Both the position numbers and the translations under genes were made by a program. Shown in pieces: positions 15,828 to 24,008 of a DNA stretch of 25,125 bases. Position 1 is the stretch's first letter. Each line of letters starts with the position of its first letter. The stretch is from an uncultured Christensenellaceae bacterium (GTDB taxonomy: Bacteria; Bacillota; Clostridia; Christensenellales; Pumilibacteraceae). Below the pieces are notes generated by a model that was not told the DNA's origin, did not search any database, and saw nothing but the letters and a program-made list of their open reading frames with translations. The DNA is taken from the NCBI GenBank assembly GCA_910588315.1, contig CAJUQF010000007.1, forward strand, positions 20,545-45,669, written 5' to 3'.

Positions 15828-16893
15828 GCGCATGCGATTTATTACCGAACGACTTATCTGCGACGCGTTTCAACTGTGCGTAAAAATCGCCGTAAGACGT
15901 TTCGTCGGACACCGTGTTTTCTTCGGCCGCCGCTTTCAGTAAGCACGGCGCATCGGCAAAACTCTGAACGGGAACAAAAACGTACATCGGCGTCCACTCG
16001 CAGCCGCGCGGCGGTTTGCCTACGGTATAATATCCGTGATCGGTGAACATCATGTAATCCAGCAACTTGACCCCGATCGCAAAAAGCCCGGTATTGAGCT
16101 TGGCGACAAATTCCGAGATACCGAAAGAATTCGGAAAAAAGCCGCTGTCGCGCCGCGCAATAAGCACATATTTCGCGCCGACCGACAATGCGGTCGTAAC
16201 GACGGTACGCGGCGTCAACCGTTTTTCGTCAAGCAGTTCAATGGATATTAGTTTGAAATTCCCGCCGAGATAAGCAACGTATATGCCGTATGTCTCCGAA
16301 CCGAGAAACATCGACATAAAGAATTCCGCCGCGCTCCTTCTGTCCGATATCCTTATATCCGCACAGCACGAATCTATGCAGATATATAATAATCTCGGCA
16401 ATAATTCGATCGCTTGTTTGGTAATATTCGGGATAGAAACAAGCTCGCCTTCCGTCGCACGCAACACGCCGAATGCCGACCCGAATTTATCTATCAACTT
16501 ATGCGCGGTAACGTTGGTATCCTTTTGCGGAATGAAAAACGACAGCAAATATTCGATCAACTCGATCTCGCTGAACCCGTCAAGATCGACGTCGCGTTTT
16601 GCGGATTCTCTCATTCTCAGCCTATGTCCGGAATGCACGGGAACGTCTTTACGTATGGTGCGATTCATACCGTTTACGCGCGAGATAGTTTCGCGTATAC
16701 TATCGCCGTTAACATCCGAATCTTCGGCGGCAAGCGTCGCAGCGAGTTCGCTGTCGAATATGCATGCGCCGGGCTTATTCTCATTCTTCGGTGTGGAGTC
16801 TGCCAAATATTCCGTCGCTCCGACTATCCGTTTTTCGAGCGCGGCTATTGCTTTATCCCTATATTCGTTGTTGTTTTTACCGTCACCGTCCAT
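15814..16893 (-). CDS. RadC-like JAB-domain protein with lost metal ligands
   Basis: 359 residues. Residues ~88-175 match the RadC N-terminal helical region (SGHRLRMRES, then LDGFSEIELIEYLLSFFIPQKDT) and ~185-292 match its JAB domain. Where RadC proteins carry the JAMM metal site HxHPSG...D, this one reads ARRDSGFFPNSFGI: A246, R248 and I259 replace the two His and the Asp. The HPRE motif has become TPRT (228-230). It is therefore very unlikely to bind zinc or act as an isopeptidase-type enzyme. An 85-residue N-terminal extension is low-complexity and unlike the family. Its ATG lies 6 bases after a -10 box, so the mRNA may be leaderless. A later start at M76 is possible but also has no binding site. 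Function unknown. Confidence 0.82.
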   Translation of the reverse strand: MDGDGKNNNEYRDKAIAALEKRIVGATEYLADSTPKNENKPGACIFDSELAATLAAEDSDVNGDSIRETISRVNGMNRTIRKDVPVHSGHRLRMRESAKRDVDLDGFSEIELIEYLLSFFIPQKDTNVTAHKLIDKFGSAFGVLRATEGELVSIPNITKQAIELLPRLLYICIDSCCADIRISDRRSAAEFFMSMFLGSETYGIYVAYLGGNFKLISIELLDEKRLTPRTVVTTALSVGAKYVLIARRDSGFFPNSFGISEFVAKLNTGLFAIGVKLLDYMMFTDHGYYTVGKPPRGCEWTPMYVFVPVQSFADAPCLLKAAAEENTVSDETSYGDFYAQLKRVADKSFGNKSHALDKK

Positions 16894-16899
16894 GCGAAA

Positions 16900-16928
16900 A
16901 TTATATCATAAACCGCCGAGCCTTTCAA
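16900..16928 (-). promoter_or_regulatory. Promoter giving a leaderless RadC-like mRNA
   Basis: TTGAAA (16928-16923), 17-base spacer, TATAAT (16905-16900), then six bases and the ATG (16893-16891). The expected start point coincides with the A of the start codon. Confidence 0.65.
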
Positions 16929-17020
16929 CCTTTTGCAAACGATTACATACTATCGTATTTTCGTAAAAAGCGAATAAACATGCGATATTTCGACAAAATA
17001 TGATAGAGGAGGAAAATCAA

Positions 17021-17176
17021 ATGGATAAGTTGACTTCGGGCAAGATCGCGCCCAAGACCGGCGAGTATAACATTGTCTCCGAAAAAGGCAAGGTCGTCGG
17101 CACTGTCAGCGTCAAGAAAGGCAACAGAATGCCCCCGACGCGCCACGCAAACAGCCATTTCGAGTACGGCGAATAA
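17021..17176 (+). CDS. 51-residue YjzC-like small protein
   Basis: MDKLTSGKIAPKTGEYNIVS is followed by EKGKVVGTVSVKKGNRMPPT and a short His-containing tail. It has a strong ribosome binding site (AGAGGAGGAAAATCAA before ATG) and its own terminator, so it is a real gene. The pattern G-x2-AP-x2-G-x-Y ... G ... PPT resembles the Bacillus YjzC family of small basic proteins with unknown role; the resemblance is by eye. It has no Cys and no membrane segment. It is divergent from the RadC-like gene. Confidence 0.75.
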   Translation: MDKLTSGKIAPKTGEYNIVSEKGKVVGTVSVKKGNRMPPTRHANSHFEYGE

Positions 17177-17196
17177 TTCGCGCTCGAAACTACGTA

Positions 17197-17233
17197 CGCA
17201 AAACCCCCACACGACAAATGCGGGGGTTTTGCG
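17197..17233. terminator. Terminator after the small protein, shared with the permease gene
   Basis: CGCAAAACCCCC (17197-17208) and GGGGGTTTTGCG (17222-17233) form a perfect 12-bp stem with a 13-base loop, then ATTTTATT. It ends the plus-strand small gene, and the stem lies just beyond the minus-strand permease stop (17237), so it may serve both. Confidence 0.88.
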
Positions 17234-17236
17234 ATT

Positions 17237-19798
17237 TTATTCCACGCTCTTCAACGCCTCTACCATGGATATCTTTTTTATCTTGGTATTGAACATGAGC
17301 GTAGCTACGAGAGAAAATACGAAGGTCAAAAGCATACAGCCGATCGCCACATACCAGCTCAAAAATCCGGATATAAACACATTGAACGACGATGCGAGCG
17401 CAACGAGCCACACCATAAGTCCGTAACCGAGCGGCAGACCCAAAATACACCCGAGCAGCGTTATGACCATATTTTCCGCTATCAACATATCAGCGGTCTC
17501 GCGCGATTTATATCCGAGTACCATAAGCGTCGCTATCTCGCGCGTGCGCTCTTTAAGATTGGTCGCCGTGATATTATAAATTACCGCAACGGCAAGTACA
17601 GCCGCTCCTATCGCAAACAAGATCACGGCATAGTCGAGCATGGACATCTTATCTTCGAGCGCCTCGTACGTTTCGGCAAACGACCGCACGTCGCGCACTT
17701 CGTCGTAACCGGATATTGTCTCCGTAGCGGTTTTCAAGCTCGTCCCGCTCTTTACTTTGGCATATGCGGTATCGGCATACAATCCGACCCCGTTGCGCCT
17801 GAACATCTCATATCCGCAATACACCTTTTGCTCGAAATATTCGTAAACTATATCGGTTATTTCGACTTCGAACTCGACGGCACGGTTGTCAAGCGAATAC
17901 CCGCTCACTTTTATCTTGTCTCCGGCTTTTACTCCGAGCTTATCCGCAAGCGCGGTGGGGATCGCAAAAGTATCGTCTTTTATATTCAGCCTGCGTTTGC
18001 CCTTGAGATCGGAAAACAAACGCACACTTCCATAGTCCGCATATTTGATCTTTTGCGCGTCGGCTTGCGTCGGTAAAGCCATAACTGTCATGTCCGCCGT
18101 TTTCCCGCCGTACTCGAACCTGCCGGAAAATGCCGGCACGAACGTCAGTTTATCCATATACTCCGCGCCCGACTGCCCGGATATCTCGTCGAAATCGAAC
18201 GTTTCCAAATCGACGGCGCCCTCGAGCGCTACCGTCAAGTCGTATCCTGCCGATGCGTCGTATCGCGCGAACGAAAACGCCATGTTGTCCTTCAGTCCGA
18301 CAAGCCCTATCAGCAATGCCAAACATCCTACTATTCCGACGGACGAAAGCAGCATTCTTATCTTGTGCAGGAACATATTGCGCAAATTCATTTTTGCGCC
18401 GAATCCGAGCCGCCGCCACAGCCAACTCCAACGTTCGGCGAGTATGCGCCGCGTCTTTTTCGGGGGCTTGGGGCGCATTGCTTGCGCCGGGTTTGATTTG
18501 AGCGTGTGATGACACGATACGAACGCGGCAAGACACGCAAGCGCGGCCGCCACGGCGATGCCGAGTATAAGAAATAAAACGCTCACGTGCTGCGGTGTGG
18601 GCGGCATAACGAACTGCTTGGCATATAGCGTGTTCACAAGCAACGGTACGAGCGTTATGCCGAGAATACCGCCGACTACAGCGCCGAGCAAGCTCGCGAA
18701 CAATGCGTAGAAAATATACGAAAAATAAACGTTCCCCTTACTCACGCCGAGCGCCTGTATAACGCCTATTTGCATACGCTGATTGTCAACCGTTTTCGAC
18801 AGCGATATAACTGTTATCGCCGCGGCAACGGCAAAAAAGATTATAGGCAATACCCCGGCAAGCGCGGCTATGGTGTCGTTTATACTGTCGAATGCCGTGA
18901 CAGCCGGAAAATTATCGCGTTCGAGCGAATACATAAAAAGCCCTGCCGCCTCGTGCGGATCGGCGAATATCGCTTTAACGTCGTCCATACTCGATATCGA
19001 ATATTTACCGAAAATTTCTTCGTACTCGGCGTTTTTGCCTATTACCTTTATCCCGTTATATACGGTAACGGACGACGCGATCGATTTTATCGGCAGCGGC
19101 GATATTTCGGCGGGCAAAACTATCACGGCATCGTCCGTGAACAGCTCGATGGCAGAACGATCGACATATGCCATAATAAACTCGTCGGGCAACGCCGCCG
19201 TGTTGCGTATATTTACCTTATATATAATGTCCGGCGAATGATATATGCCGCATACCGTAAAATCGTAATGCACGTTCTCGGTGGAAACCGTGTACTGCGG
19301 CGTTTGTCCGCCGGCGCCGAGTTCGCTCATTACGATATTTATACTTTTTACCGTAGCTATATCGAACGACAACACGTCCCCCACTTTCACGCCGCGTTCA
19401 TCTGCGGCGACCGAATCGATTATGATCTCGTTTTGTCCGGTCAAAGGCAATCTGCCTTTTACCATGTACGGTTCGTCGATACCTTTCGTCAGCGTGGTTA
19501 TCGTCACGTCTGTTCTCACCCCGCCGAGTTTGGTCTGCGTATAAAACGTATTATATCCCGCCGCGACGTCGATACCGTCCGCCGCCGCGATCTTATCCAC
19601 CGCAGGCGAATTGACGTACATGTACTCGACACGCGCCGTCGAATAATTCTGCGAATCGTAATAATCGTCCACCTGCCGCGTTACGGCATTGGACGCCGCC
19701 GTTATTCCGGAAAAGAAAAAACATCCGATTATTATGACCGCAACAATCGAAATAAAGCTGCCTATGGTTTCGCGAATATCGCGAAACGTTTTGAGCAT
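17237..19798 (-). CDS. FtsX/MacB-type ABC transporter permease
   Basis: 853 residues with two FtsX-type halves. An N-terminal helix (~12-35, SFISIVAVIIIGCFFFSGI) precedes an extracellular domain (~40-300). Helices follow at ~310-440, a second N-terminal-type helix at ~485 (LLSSVGIVGCLALLIGLVG), a second extracellular domain (~515-720), and three helices at ~735-845. The cytoplasmic motif REIATLMVLGY (coupling helix) and the end SMVEALKSVE are typical. Such two-module permeases work with a LolD/MacB ATPase in export or mechanotransmission, often of peptides or drugs; the substrate is not visible. The ATG has no good binding site but overlaps the stop of a 19-codon mini-ORF (TAATG). The upstream frame stays open without a start codon. 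Confidence 0.9.
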   Translation of the reverse strand: MLKTFRDIRETIGSFISIVAVIIIGCFFFSGITAASNAVTRQVDDYYDSQNYSTARVEYMYVNSPAVDKIAAADGIDVAAGYNTFYTQTKLGGVRTDVTITTLTKGIDEPYMVKGRLPLTGQNEIIIDSVAADERGVKVGDVLSFDIATVKSINIVMSELGAGGQTPQYTVSTENVHYDFTVCGIYHSPDIIYKVNIRNTAALPDEFIMAYVDRSAIELFTDDAVIVLPAEISPLPIKSIASSVTVYNGIKVIGKNAEYEEIFGKYSISSMDDVKAIFADPHEAAGLFMYSLERDNFPAVTAFDSINDTIAALAGVLPIIFFAVAAAITVISLSKTVDNQRMQIGVIQALGVSKGNVYFSYIFYALFASLLGAVVGGILGITLVPLLVNTLYAKQFVMPPTPQHVSVLFLILGIAVAAALACLAAFVSCHHTLKSNPAQAMRPKPPKKTRRILAERWSWLWRRLGFGAKMNLRNMFLHKIRMLLSSVGIVGCLALLIGLVGLKDNMAFSFARYDASAGYDLTVALEGAVDLETFDFDEISGQSGAEYMDKLTFVPAFSGRFEYGGKTADMTVMALPTQADAQKIKYADYGSVRLFSDLKGKRRLNIKDDTFAIPTALADKLGVKAGDKIKVSGYSLDNRAVEFEVEITDIVYEYFEQKVYCGYEMFRRNGVGLYADTAYAKVKSGTSLKTATETISGYDEVRDVRSFAETYEALEDKMSMLDYAVILFAIGAAVLAVAVIYNITATNLKERTREIATLMVLGYKSRETADMLIAENMVITLLGCILGLPLGYGLMVWLVALASSFNVFISGFLSWYVAIGCMLLTFVFSLVATLMFNTKIKKISMVEALKSVE

Positions 19799-19857
19799 TA
19801 TGTATTTGATAAGTCGACTCTCCCACTTGTTTGCGCCGACGCGACCGGGCGTCGCAT
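19798..19857 (-). CDS. 19-codon mini-ORF bridging ATPase and permease
   Basis: MRRPVASAQTSGRVDLSNT. Its ATG overlaps the ATPase stop (TGATG) and its TAA overlaps the permease start (TAATG). This would let ribosomes reinitiate twice and couple ATPase to permease translation across the 58-base gap. The peptide itself looks meaningless; the geometry is the evidence. It could be chance. Confidence 0.35.
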   Translation of the reverse strand: MRRPVASAQTSGRVDLSNT

Positions 19858-20600
19858 CACCACTCTATGTCGTCTATATTAACTCGCTCGGTATGTATTT
19901 CCACTTCGTCGACCTTGCCGCTGCGGACATGGATCACTTTGTCCGCCATGGGCGCAATCGCGCTGTTGTGCGTTATAAGAATAACGGTTTTATGATATTT
20001 TTCATTGACGTCCTGTAAAAGTTTAAGCACCATTTTTCCCGTCTTGTAATCGAGCGCGCCCGTAGGCTCGTCGCATAACAATAACAGCGGATTTTTGGCG
20101 ACGGCGCGCGCAATTGCTACACGCTGCTGTTCGCCGCCCGAAAGCTGGCTGGGAAAATTTTTGGCGCGTTCTTTAAGCCCGACTTTATCCAAAGTCTCGG
20201 CAGGGTCGAGATGATCGGCGGTCACCGACGCCGCAAACTCGACGTTTTCGAGCGCATTCAGATTGGAAATAAGATTGTAAAACTGAAATACGAATCCCAC
20301 CTTTTCGCGGCGATAGAGCGTAAGACGTTTTTGATTGTATTTCGTGATATCCTCGCCGTCGACTATGACTTCGCCGGACGTCGCCGTGTCCATGCCGCCG
20401 AGAATGTTAAGGACGGTGGATTTACCGGCGCCCGATGCGCCGAGTACCACTACAAACTCCCCTGCATCCACGGAAAAATCCACACCGTTAAGCGCGGGGA
20501 TCTCCACTTCGCCGAGCCTGTATATCTTGCTGACGTTTTTGAATTCTATAAGATGTTCGCACGGCACGGCGCTTATTTTTACCGATTCTTTTTTGCTCAT
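19857..20600 (-). CDS. LolD/MacB-type ABC transporter ATPase
   Basis: 247 residues from the ATG at 20600; a GTG at 20606, overlapping the tetR stop as GTGA, is the alternative. Walker A GASGAGKST (54-62), Q-loop at Q106, signature LSGGEQQR (153-160), Walker B LLLLCDEP (172-179), D-loop GALD and the switch His in LITHN are all intact. It therefore hydrolyses ATP and powers the FtsX-type permease encoded next. Typical length and motifs for the MacB/LolD group. Confidence 0.95.
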   Translation of the reverse strand: MSKKESVKISAVPCEHLIEFKNVSKIYRLGEVEIPALNGVDFSVDAGEFVVVLGASGAGKSTVLNILGGMDTATSGEVIVDGEDITKYNQKRLTLYRREKVGFVFQFYNLISNLNALENVEFAASVTADHLDPAETLDKVGLKERAKNFPSQLSGGEQQRVAIARAVAKNPLLLLCDEPTGALDYKTGKMVLKLLQDVNEKYHKTVILITHNSAIAPMADKVIHVRSGKVDEVEIHTERVNIDDIEW

Positions 20601-20602
20601 GA

Positions 20603-21118
20603 TCACCCGTTATCTCTGTCAAACATGCGCGATGTTTTGTACTCGCCGTAATACGAATACCACCGCGCTTTAAGTTCCGATTCCGGCAGCAATGCCGACA
20701 GATCGGAAAGTATCCCGGATATCAATGCCGATAACCGTTTTTCGCTTTCGGTCGCATCGGAAAGCTCGGACGCAAATTCGCTCGAACAAATGAAATCGAA
20801 ATATACCCGATCCTCACGCACAAACTCGTCGAGCGCGTACCGAACGGCGGACAGTTTCTCGTCGAGATCCGCATCGTTGTTTAATATCGCCGCAAACTCG
20901 CGCCGCAAAAGCGTTAAACGATCGATACAAAGCGTGCGCACTATCTCGTCTTTACTCGAAAAATAAACGTACACCGTAGCTTTGGAATAGCCCGCCTCTT
21001 TGGCAAGCATATTCATATTCATTCCTTCATACCCGTACTCGACGAGCAACCGATCGGCGACCTCCGTAAGAGCCTTCCTATGATAACGCGCAGCCGCCGC
21101 TTTTTTCTCTTCCGACAT
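20603..21118 (-). CDS. TetR-family transcriptional regulator
   Basis: 171 residues. The TetR DNA-binding helices are clear (about 15-60: ALTEVADRLLVEYGY, LAKEAGYSKATVYVYFSSKDEI). The C-terminal ligand domain is short. The only possible start, ATG at 21118, is three bases after the expected transcription start, so the mRNA is leaderless or nearly so. First gene of a tetR-ATPase-permease operon; it probably represses its own promoter through the inverted repeat at 21135-21152 and is released by a substrate of the transporter. Confidence 0.9.
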   Translation of the reverse strand: MSEEKKAAAARYHRKALTEVADRLLVEYGYEGMNMNMLAKEAGYSKATVYVYFSSKDEIVRTLCIDRLTLLRREFAAILNNDADLDEKLSAVRYALDEFVREDRVYFDFICSSEFASELSDATESEKRLSALISGILSDLSALLPESELKARWYSYYGEYKTSRMFDRDNG

Positions 21119-21127
21119 AGTATTATA

Positions 21128-21156
21128 AGTATATCATTCTTCGTTTCGAATGTCAA
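21128..21156 (-). promoter_or_regulatory. Promoter of the tetR-ABC operon
   Basis: TTGACA (21156-21151), 17-base spacer, TATACT (21133-21128) on the minus strand. A second TATAAT lies even closer to the ATG. Predicted start about 21121, next to the start codon. Confidence 0.75.
21135..21152. promoter_or_regulatory. Candidate TetR operator
   Basis: CATTC (21135-21139) and GAATG (21148-21152) form an interrupted palindrome with an 8-base centre. It fills the spacer between -35 and -10 of the tetR promoter, where a repressor would block polymerase. Arms of five bases are short, so this is tentative. Confidence 0.4.
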
Positions 21157-21398
21157 TACCTACCCTTTACCATAAATTAATTTGAATTAGAAATTAGATA
21201 ATTTTTTATGTTATTTAAATATATGATAAACTGCGAATCCGGCTCCCACTGGAAACGAATTCTCCTTTAACTTGTATAGTGAACCGATCGGTACGTAAAT
21301 CGTACCTTTGCTTAATAGGTTTTTGACGATAGCATCGCAGAATGGTCTAAAACAAATTTTCAAAGTTCGTCAAAGTTGACTTTATCGGCAAATTTAAC
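21157..21398. other. AT-rich intergenic stretch at the left edge of the AT-rich segment
   Basis: No gene seen. It holds the palindrome ACCGATCGGT followed by an inverted repeat GGTACG-TAAAT-CGTACC (21290-21306), and the promoter of the next gene at its right end. Base composition falls sharply in G+C from here on. Confidence 0.4.
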
Positions 21399-21404
21399 TA
21401 TAAT
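21376..21404 (+). promoter_or_regulatory. Promoter of the kinase-like gene, almost leaderless
   Basis: TTGACT, 17-base spacer, TATAAT (ending 21404). The expected start near 21411 leaves about five bases before the ATG at 21416, and no ribosome binding site is present. Confidence 0.6.
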
Positions 21405-21415
21405 AATTATGTCTT

Positions 21416-22579
21416 ATGGAAACACGTATTGACACACTATTAAAATTATGTATTGCGGACAATTTGAACGCATTCAACGATTATTGGCAAAACGATTTGT
21501 CTACCGATTGCGCCGATAGCATTTTATCAGATAAAATTTTGCAGACAATTTTATTCTCCGAAAACATATTCCACTCTTTATTAACGGAATATTCAAACGA
21601 GAATGAAAATCATTATTTATATTCACACCCATTATTATATTTCGTATTAAATTTTTCGCTCTTATATCCAACTGATTACGAGCGGCAAATTTTTGAAATA
21701 TTAAACTTCGGTATAAAGCACAATCTCAATATTGCAGCCCGGCTTTCTTGCGATAGCATTATGCAAAACGGAAATCTTATGCAAAACGATATGCTTATCG
21801 GGCGAGCGGTAGTCTATAATGCTACGGAAGCAATTAACGGGGATGAAAAGTTATTTATAAAATTAAATGACTTAAATAATAGCGTTAAAGCAATTAAAAC
21901 AAAACAGTTAAGTCTTAACGGCGGTTATTCGGGCTTGTCCGTAAGATATGTTGACGGAAAAATCGAAAAAGTAAGAACGTTTAACGAATACGAATATACT
22001 TTTTTGAAACTAATGGAAGCAAACAAATATACAAAAACTCCTAAATATTTAGGAGTTGAAAACGGTAAAGATATATTCCATTATATAAACGGTAAAACAA
22101 TTCCCTATACCTATGAAATGAGTGAAAAAGATATAATTGCAATAACACAGGAATTAAAAGTAATAAACACCATTTCAAAGCAATATCTGAATGGAAAAGT
22201 CTACGTTCACGGTGATCTTGGAACACAAAATGTAGTTTTCGATAATGATAAAATCGTGGGAATTATCGATTGGGATAACACTTTTATTGGAGAAGAATAC
22301 GATGATTTTATATATATCTTTTGGACTTGGGCTAATGTCGGCAATCTTCACCGCGATGACGATAACATGTTTTACCTATTAAAGATAATGATAAAAACTT
22401 ATCAACCCGACGAGAATTTCAAACGCAATTTTGCATATAAAATTCTGCAAAGAATGGAACGAAAACTCAAAAACACGCCTATAAATTCAAATACTTATCA
22501 ACGAATATTTGACTGGATTAGATGGAGTGAAAAATGGGTTGTGAAATATAGTGATAAAATATCCGTAGAAATAGGATAG
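21416..22579 (+). CDS. Aminoglycoside-phosphotransferase-fold kinase with unknown N-terminal half
   Basis: 387 residues. The C-terminal ~220 residues have the APH/choline-kinase fold: Brenner motif YVHGDLGTQN (H265, D267, N272) and metal-binding D285 in IIDWDNT, followed by YDDFIYIFWTW. It should phosphorylate a hydroxyl of a small molecule using ATP; antibiotic or sugar/choline substrates are all possible. Residues 1-~160 are helical, Asn/Leu-rich, and match no domain I know. Typical APH enzymes are about 260-300 residues, so this is a fusion. The codons are much more AT-rich than in all genes to the left, a sign of transfer. It converges with the MATE gene. Confidence 0.8.
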   Translation: METRIDTLLKLCIADNLNAFNDYWQNDLSTDCADSILSDKILQTILFSENIFHSLLTEYSNENENHYLYSHPLLYFVLNFSLLYPTDYERQIFEILNFGIKHNLNIAARLSCDSIMQNGNLMQNDMLIGRAVVYNATEAINGDEKLFIKLNDLNNSVKAIKTKQLSLNGGYSGLSVRYVDGKIEKVRTFNEYEYTFLKLMEANKYTKTPKYLGVENGKDIFHYINGKTIPYTYEMSEKDIIAITQELKVINTISKQYLNGKVYVHGDLGTQNVVFDNDKIVGIIDWDNTFIGEEYDDFIYIFWTWANVGNLHRDDDNMFYLLKIMIKTYQPDENFKRNFAYKILQRMERKLKNTPINSNTYQRIFDWIRWSEKWVVKYSDKISVEIG

Positions 22580-22583
22580 ATGC

Positions 22584-22609
22584 GATAACAGCGTTTATCC
22601 TTTTATTAT
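22584..22609 (+). terminator. Weak terminator after the kinase-like gene
   Basis: GATAA (22584-22588) and TTATC (22595-22599) form a small stem followed by CTTTTATTAT. It lies in the 33-base gap between the convergent kinase and MATE genes. Confidence 0.4.
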
Positions 22610-22612
22610 GTG

Positions 22613-23989
22613 CTACTTATTTTCGTCTGAGTTAATATTGATAATTTCATTGATTTGAGCGTTTTGCTGCAATTCTTCTATTCTTTCAATTTTATTTGCT
22701 TTTTTTATTTCAAAATTTTTGAAAAAAACTTTTTCCAATATGAGCGATACCGCAAAATGCACAACTATGCCCACCCCGAACATTATTATAATCGTATCCA
22801 TAGTAAATACAATAACTTTTGTGAGATACAATATAAAGAATATTCCGTAATAAACAAAGTTTATTATAAGTGAATTTATAGCATTGTAAATAGTTTTGCC
22901 AAGCCCTGTAAAAATATTATCTATAATAGCACAACCTATATATGCAATATAAAACGGCGCAAGTTTTACTACAATTAAAAATATCTCATCGGCATTAGAT
23001 AACCCTTGTGCACCTTTGAAAAACGGCGTCCACGCCGGAACTGTAATCGCCCATAATAAAACCGTTGCAAGTCCTATAAAATAATAATTAAATTGTTTAA
23101 GTTCTTTATATCCGTCCTTACAATCGTGCCGTACAATTTCCGACAATGCGGTAATGGGAATAAGCAACCAACTCCAAATAAAATTATTTGCTATCCAATA
23201 ATTGCCTTGTTCGGTAACCATATTCACCATTCTACCTATCATTACGGCATATATTAAATTATCTATAAATTGCTGTGCGCCGGAGAAAACGCCGATTTTA
23301 CCCCATTCCTTTAACAGCGGCATATCGCCCTTATGAAACCAACAAGGTTTTATTAGCTTTTGTATGTACAGCATTACAAAACTTGCTATTGCCAAAAAAG
23401 AATTTACAATAATATTCGATACGGCTATGCCGTAAACGCCCATATTGGGAATAAGTGCAATATCAGTAATAATTGAAAAAACTGTATTTATTACTAAAAA
23501 TATATAAACATTTTTATCCTTGCCAACTACGACCAATACAACGTTTACAAAATTGACAATTATTCCGACCATAAAAGCGATTGTTTCAAGTTGTAAATAG
23601 TGGTTTGCCGTATTTATATCAAATTCGTCAGGGTTCATTGCTTGCACAAGTATAGAACCATATATTAGAACGCCGATTGAAAATAGCGTATATATTATAA
23701 ATGCAATAAGTCCCGTTTTGAACGTGTGTTTTGCAAAATTTTGCTCATCGTGCTTCAAAACTTTATTTAGTATCGAATAGAGTGGAATAATCAAAAATGC
23801 TTGTAATGTTTCATTTATCAAATCAAACCATTCCATTTGACCGATAATATCGAAAGCCAGACTACCCGAGTTTAACGAAATTATAAACGTTCTTAGAGTT
23901 TGATAAATTGCAGGAATTAGAGCCAATGCACATAACGCCGCAAATAATCGCCAATTAAATAATTTAAGTTGTATGAATTTTTCTTTCAT
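22613..23989 (-). CDS. MATE-family efflux transporter
   Basis: 458 residues from the ATG at 23989, which follows AAAGGAAATACT; the frame reaches up to 24016 but that start lacks a binding site. About twelve hydrophobic segments in two halves, with a repeated layout (ASFVMLYIQKLI in the middle; GLGKTIYNAINS and the helix after it near the end), as in MATE cation/drug antiporters. The tail is charged and Asn-rich. AT-rich codons match the kinase-like gene, not the rest of the window. Expression is probably controlled by the leader at 23990-24240. The exported compound is not evident. Confidence 0.85.
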   Translation of the reverse strand: MKEKFIQLKLFNWRLFAALCALALIPAIYQTLRTFIISLNSGSLAFDIIGQMEWFDLINETLQAFLIIPLYSILNKVLKHDEQNFAKHTFKTGLIAFIIYTLFSIGVLIYGSILVQAMNPDEFDINTANHYLQLETIAFMVGIIVNFVNVVLVVVGKDKNVYIFLVINTVFSIITDIALIPNMGVYGIAVSNIIVNSFLAIASFVMLYIQKLIKPCWFHKGDMPLLKEWGKIGVFSGAQQFIDNLIYAVMIGRMVNMVTEQGNYWIANNFIWSWLLIPITALSEIVRHDCKDGYKELKQFNYYFIGLATVLLWAITVPAWTPFFKGAQGLSNADEIFLIVVKLAPFYIAYIGCAIIDNIFTGLGKTIYNAINSLIINFVYYGIFFILYLTKVIVFTMDTIIIMFGVGIVVHFAVSLILEKVFFKNFEIKKANKIERIEELQQNAQINEIININSDENK

Positions 23990-24008
23990 AGTATTTCCTT
24001 TGTCGTCT

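Noticed and set aside
21228..21256. Sequence CGAATCCGGCTCCCACTGG resembling the 3' end of a tRNA, a possible integration site
   Set aside because: No matching T-stem 5' strand, no acceptor partner and no cloverleaf upstream; a second copy at the other edge of the AT-rich segment was not seen.
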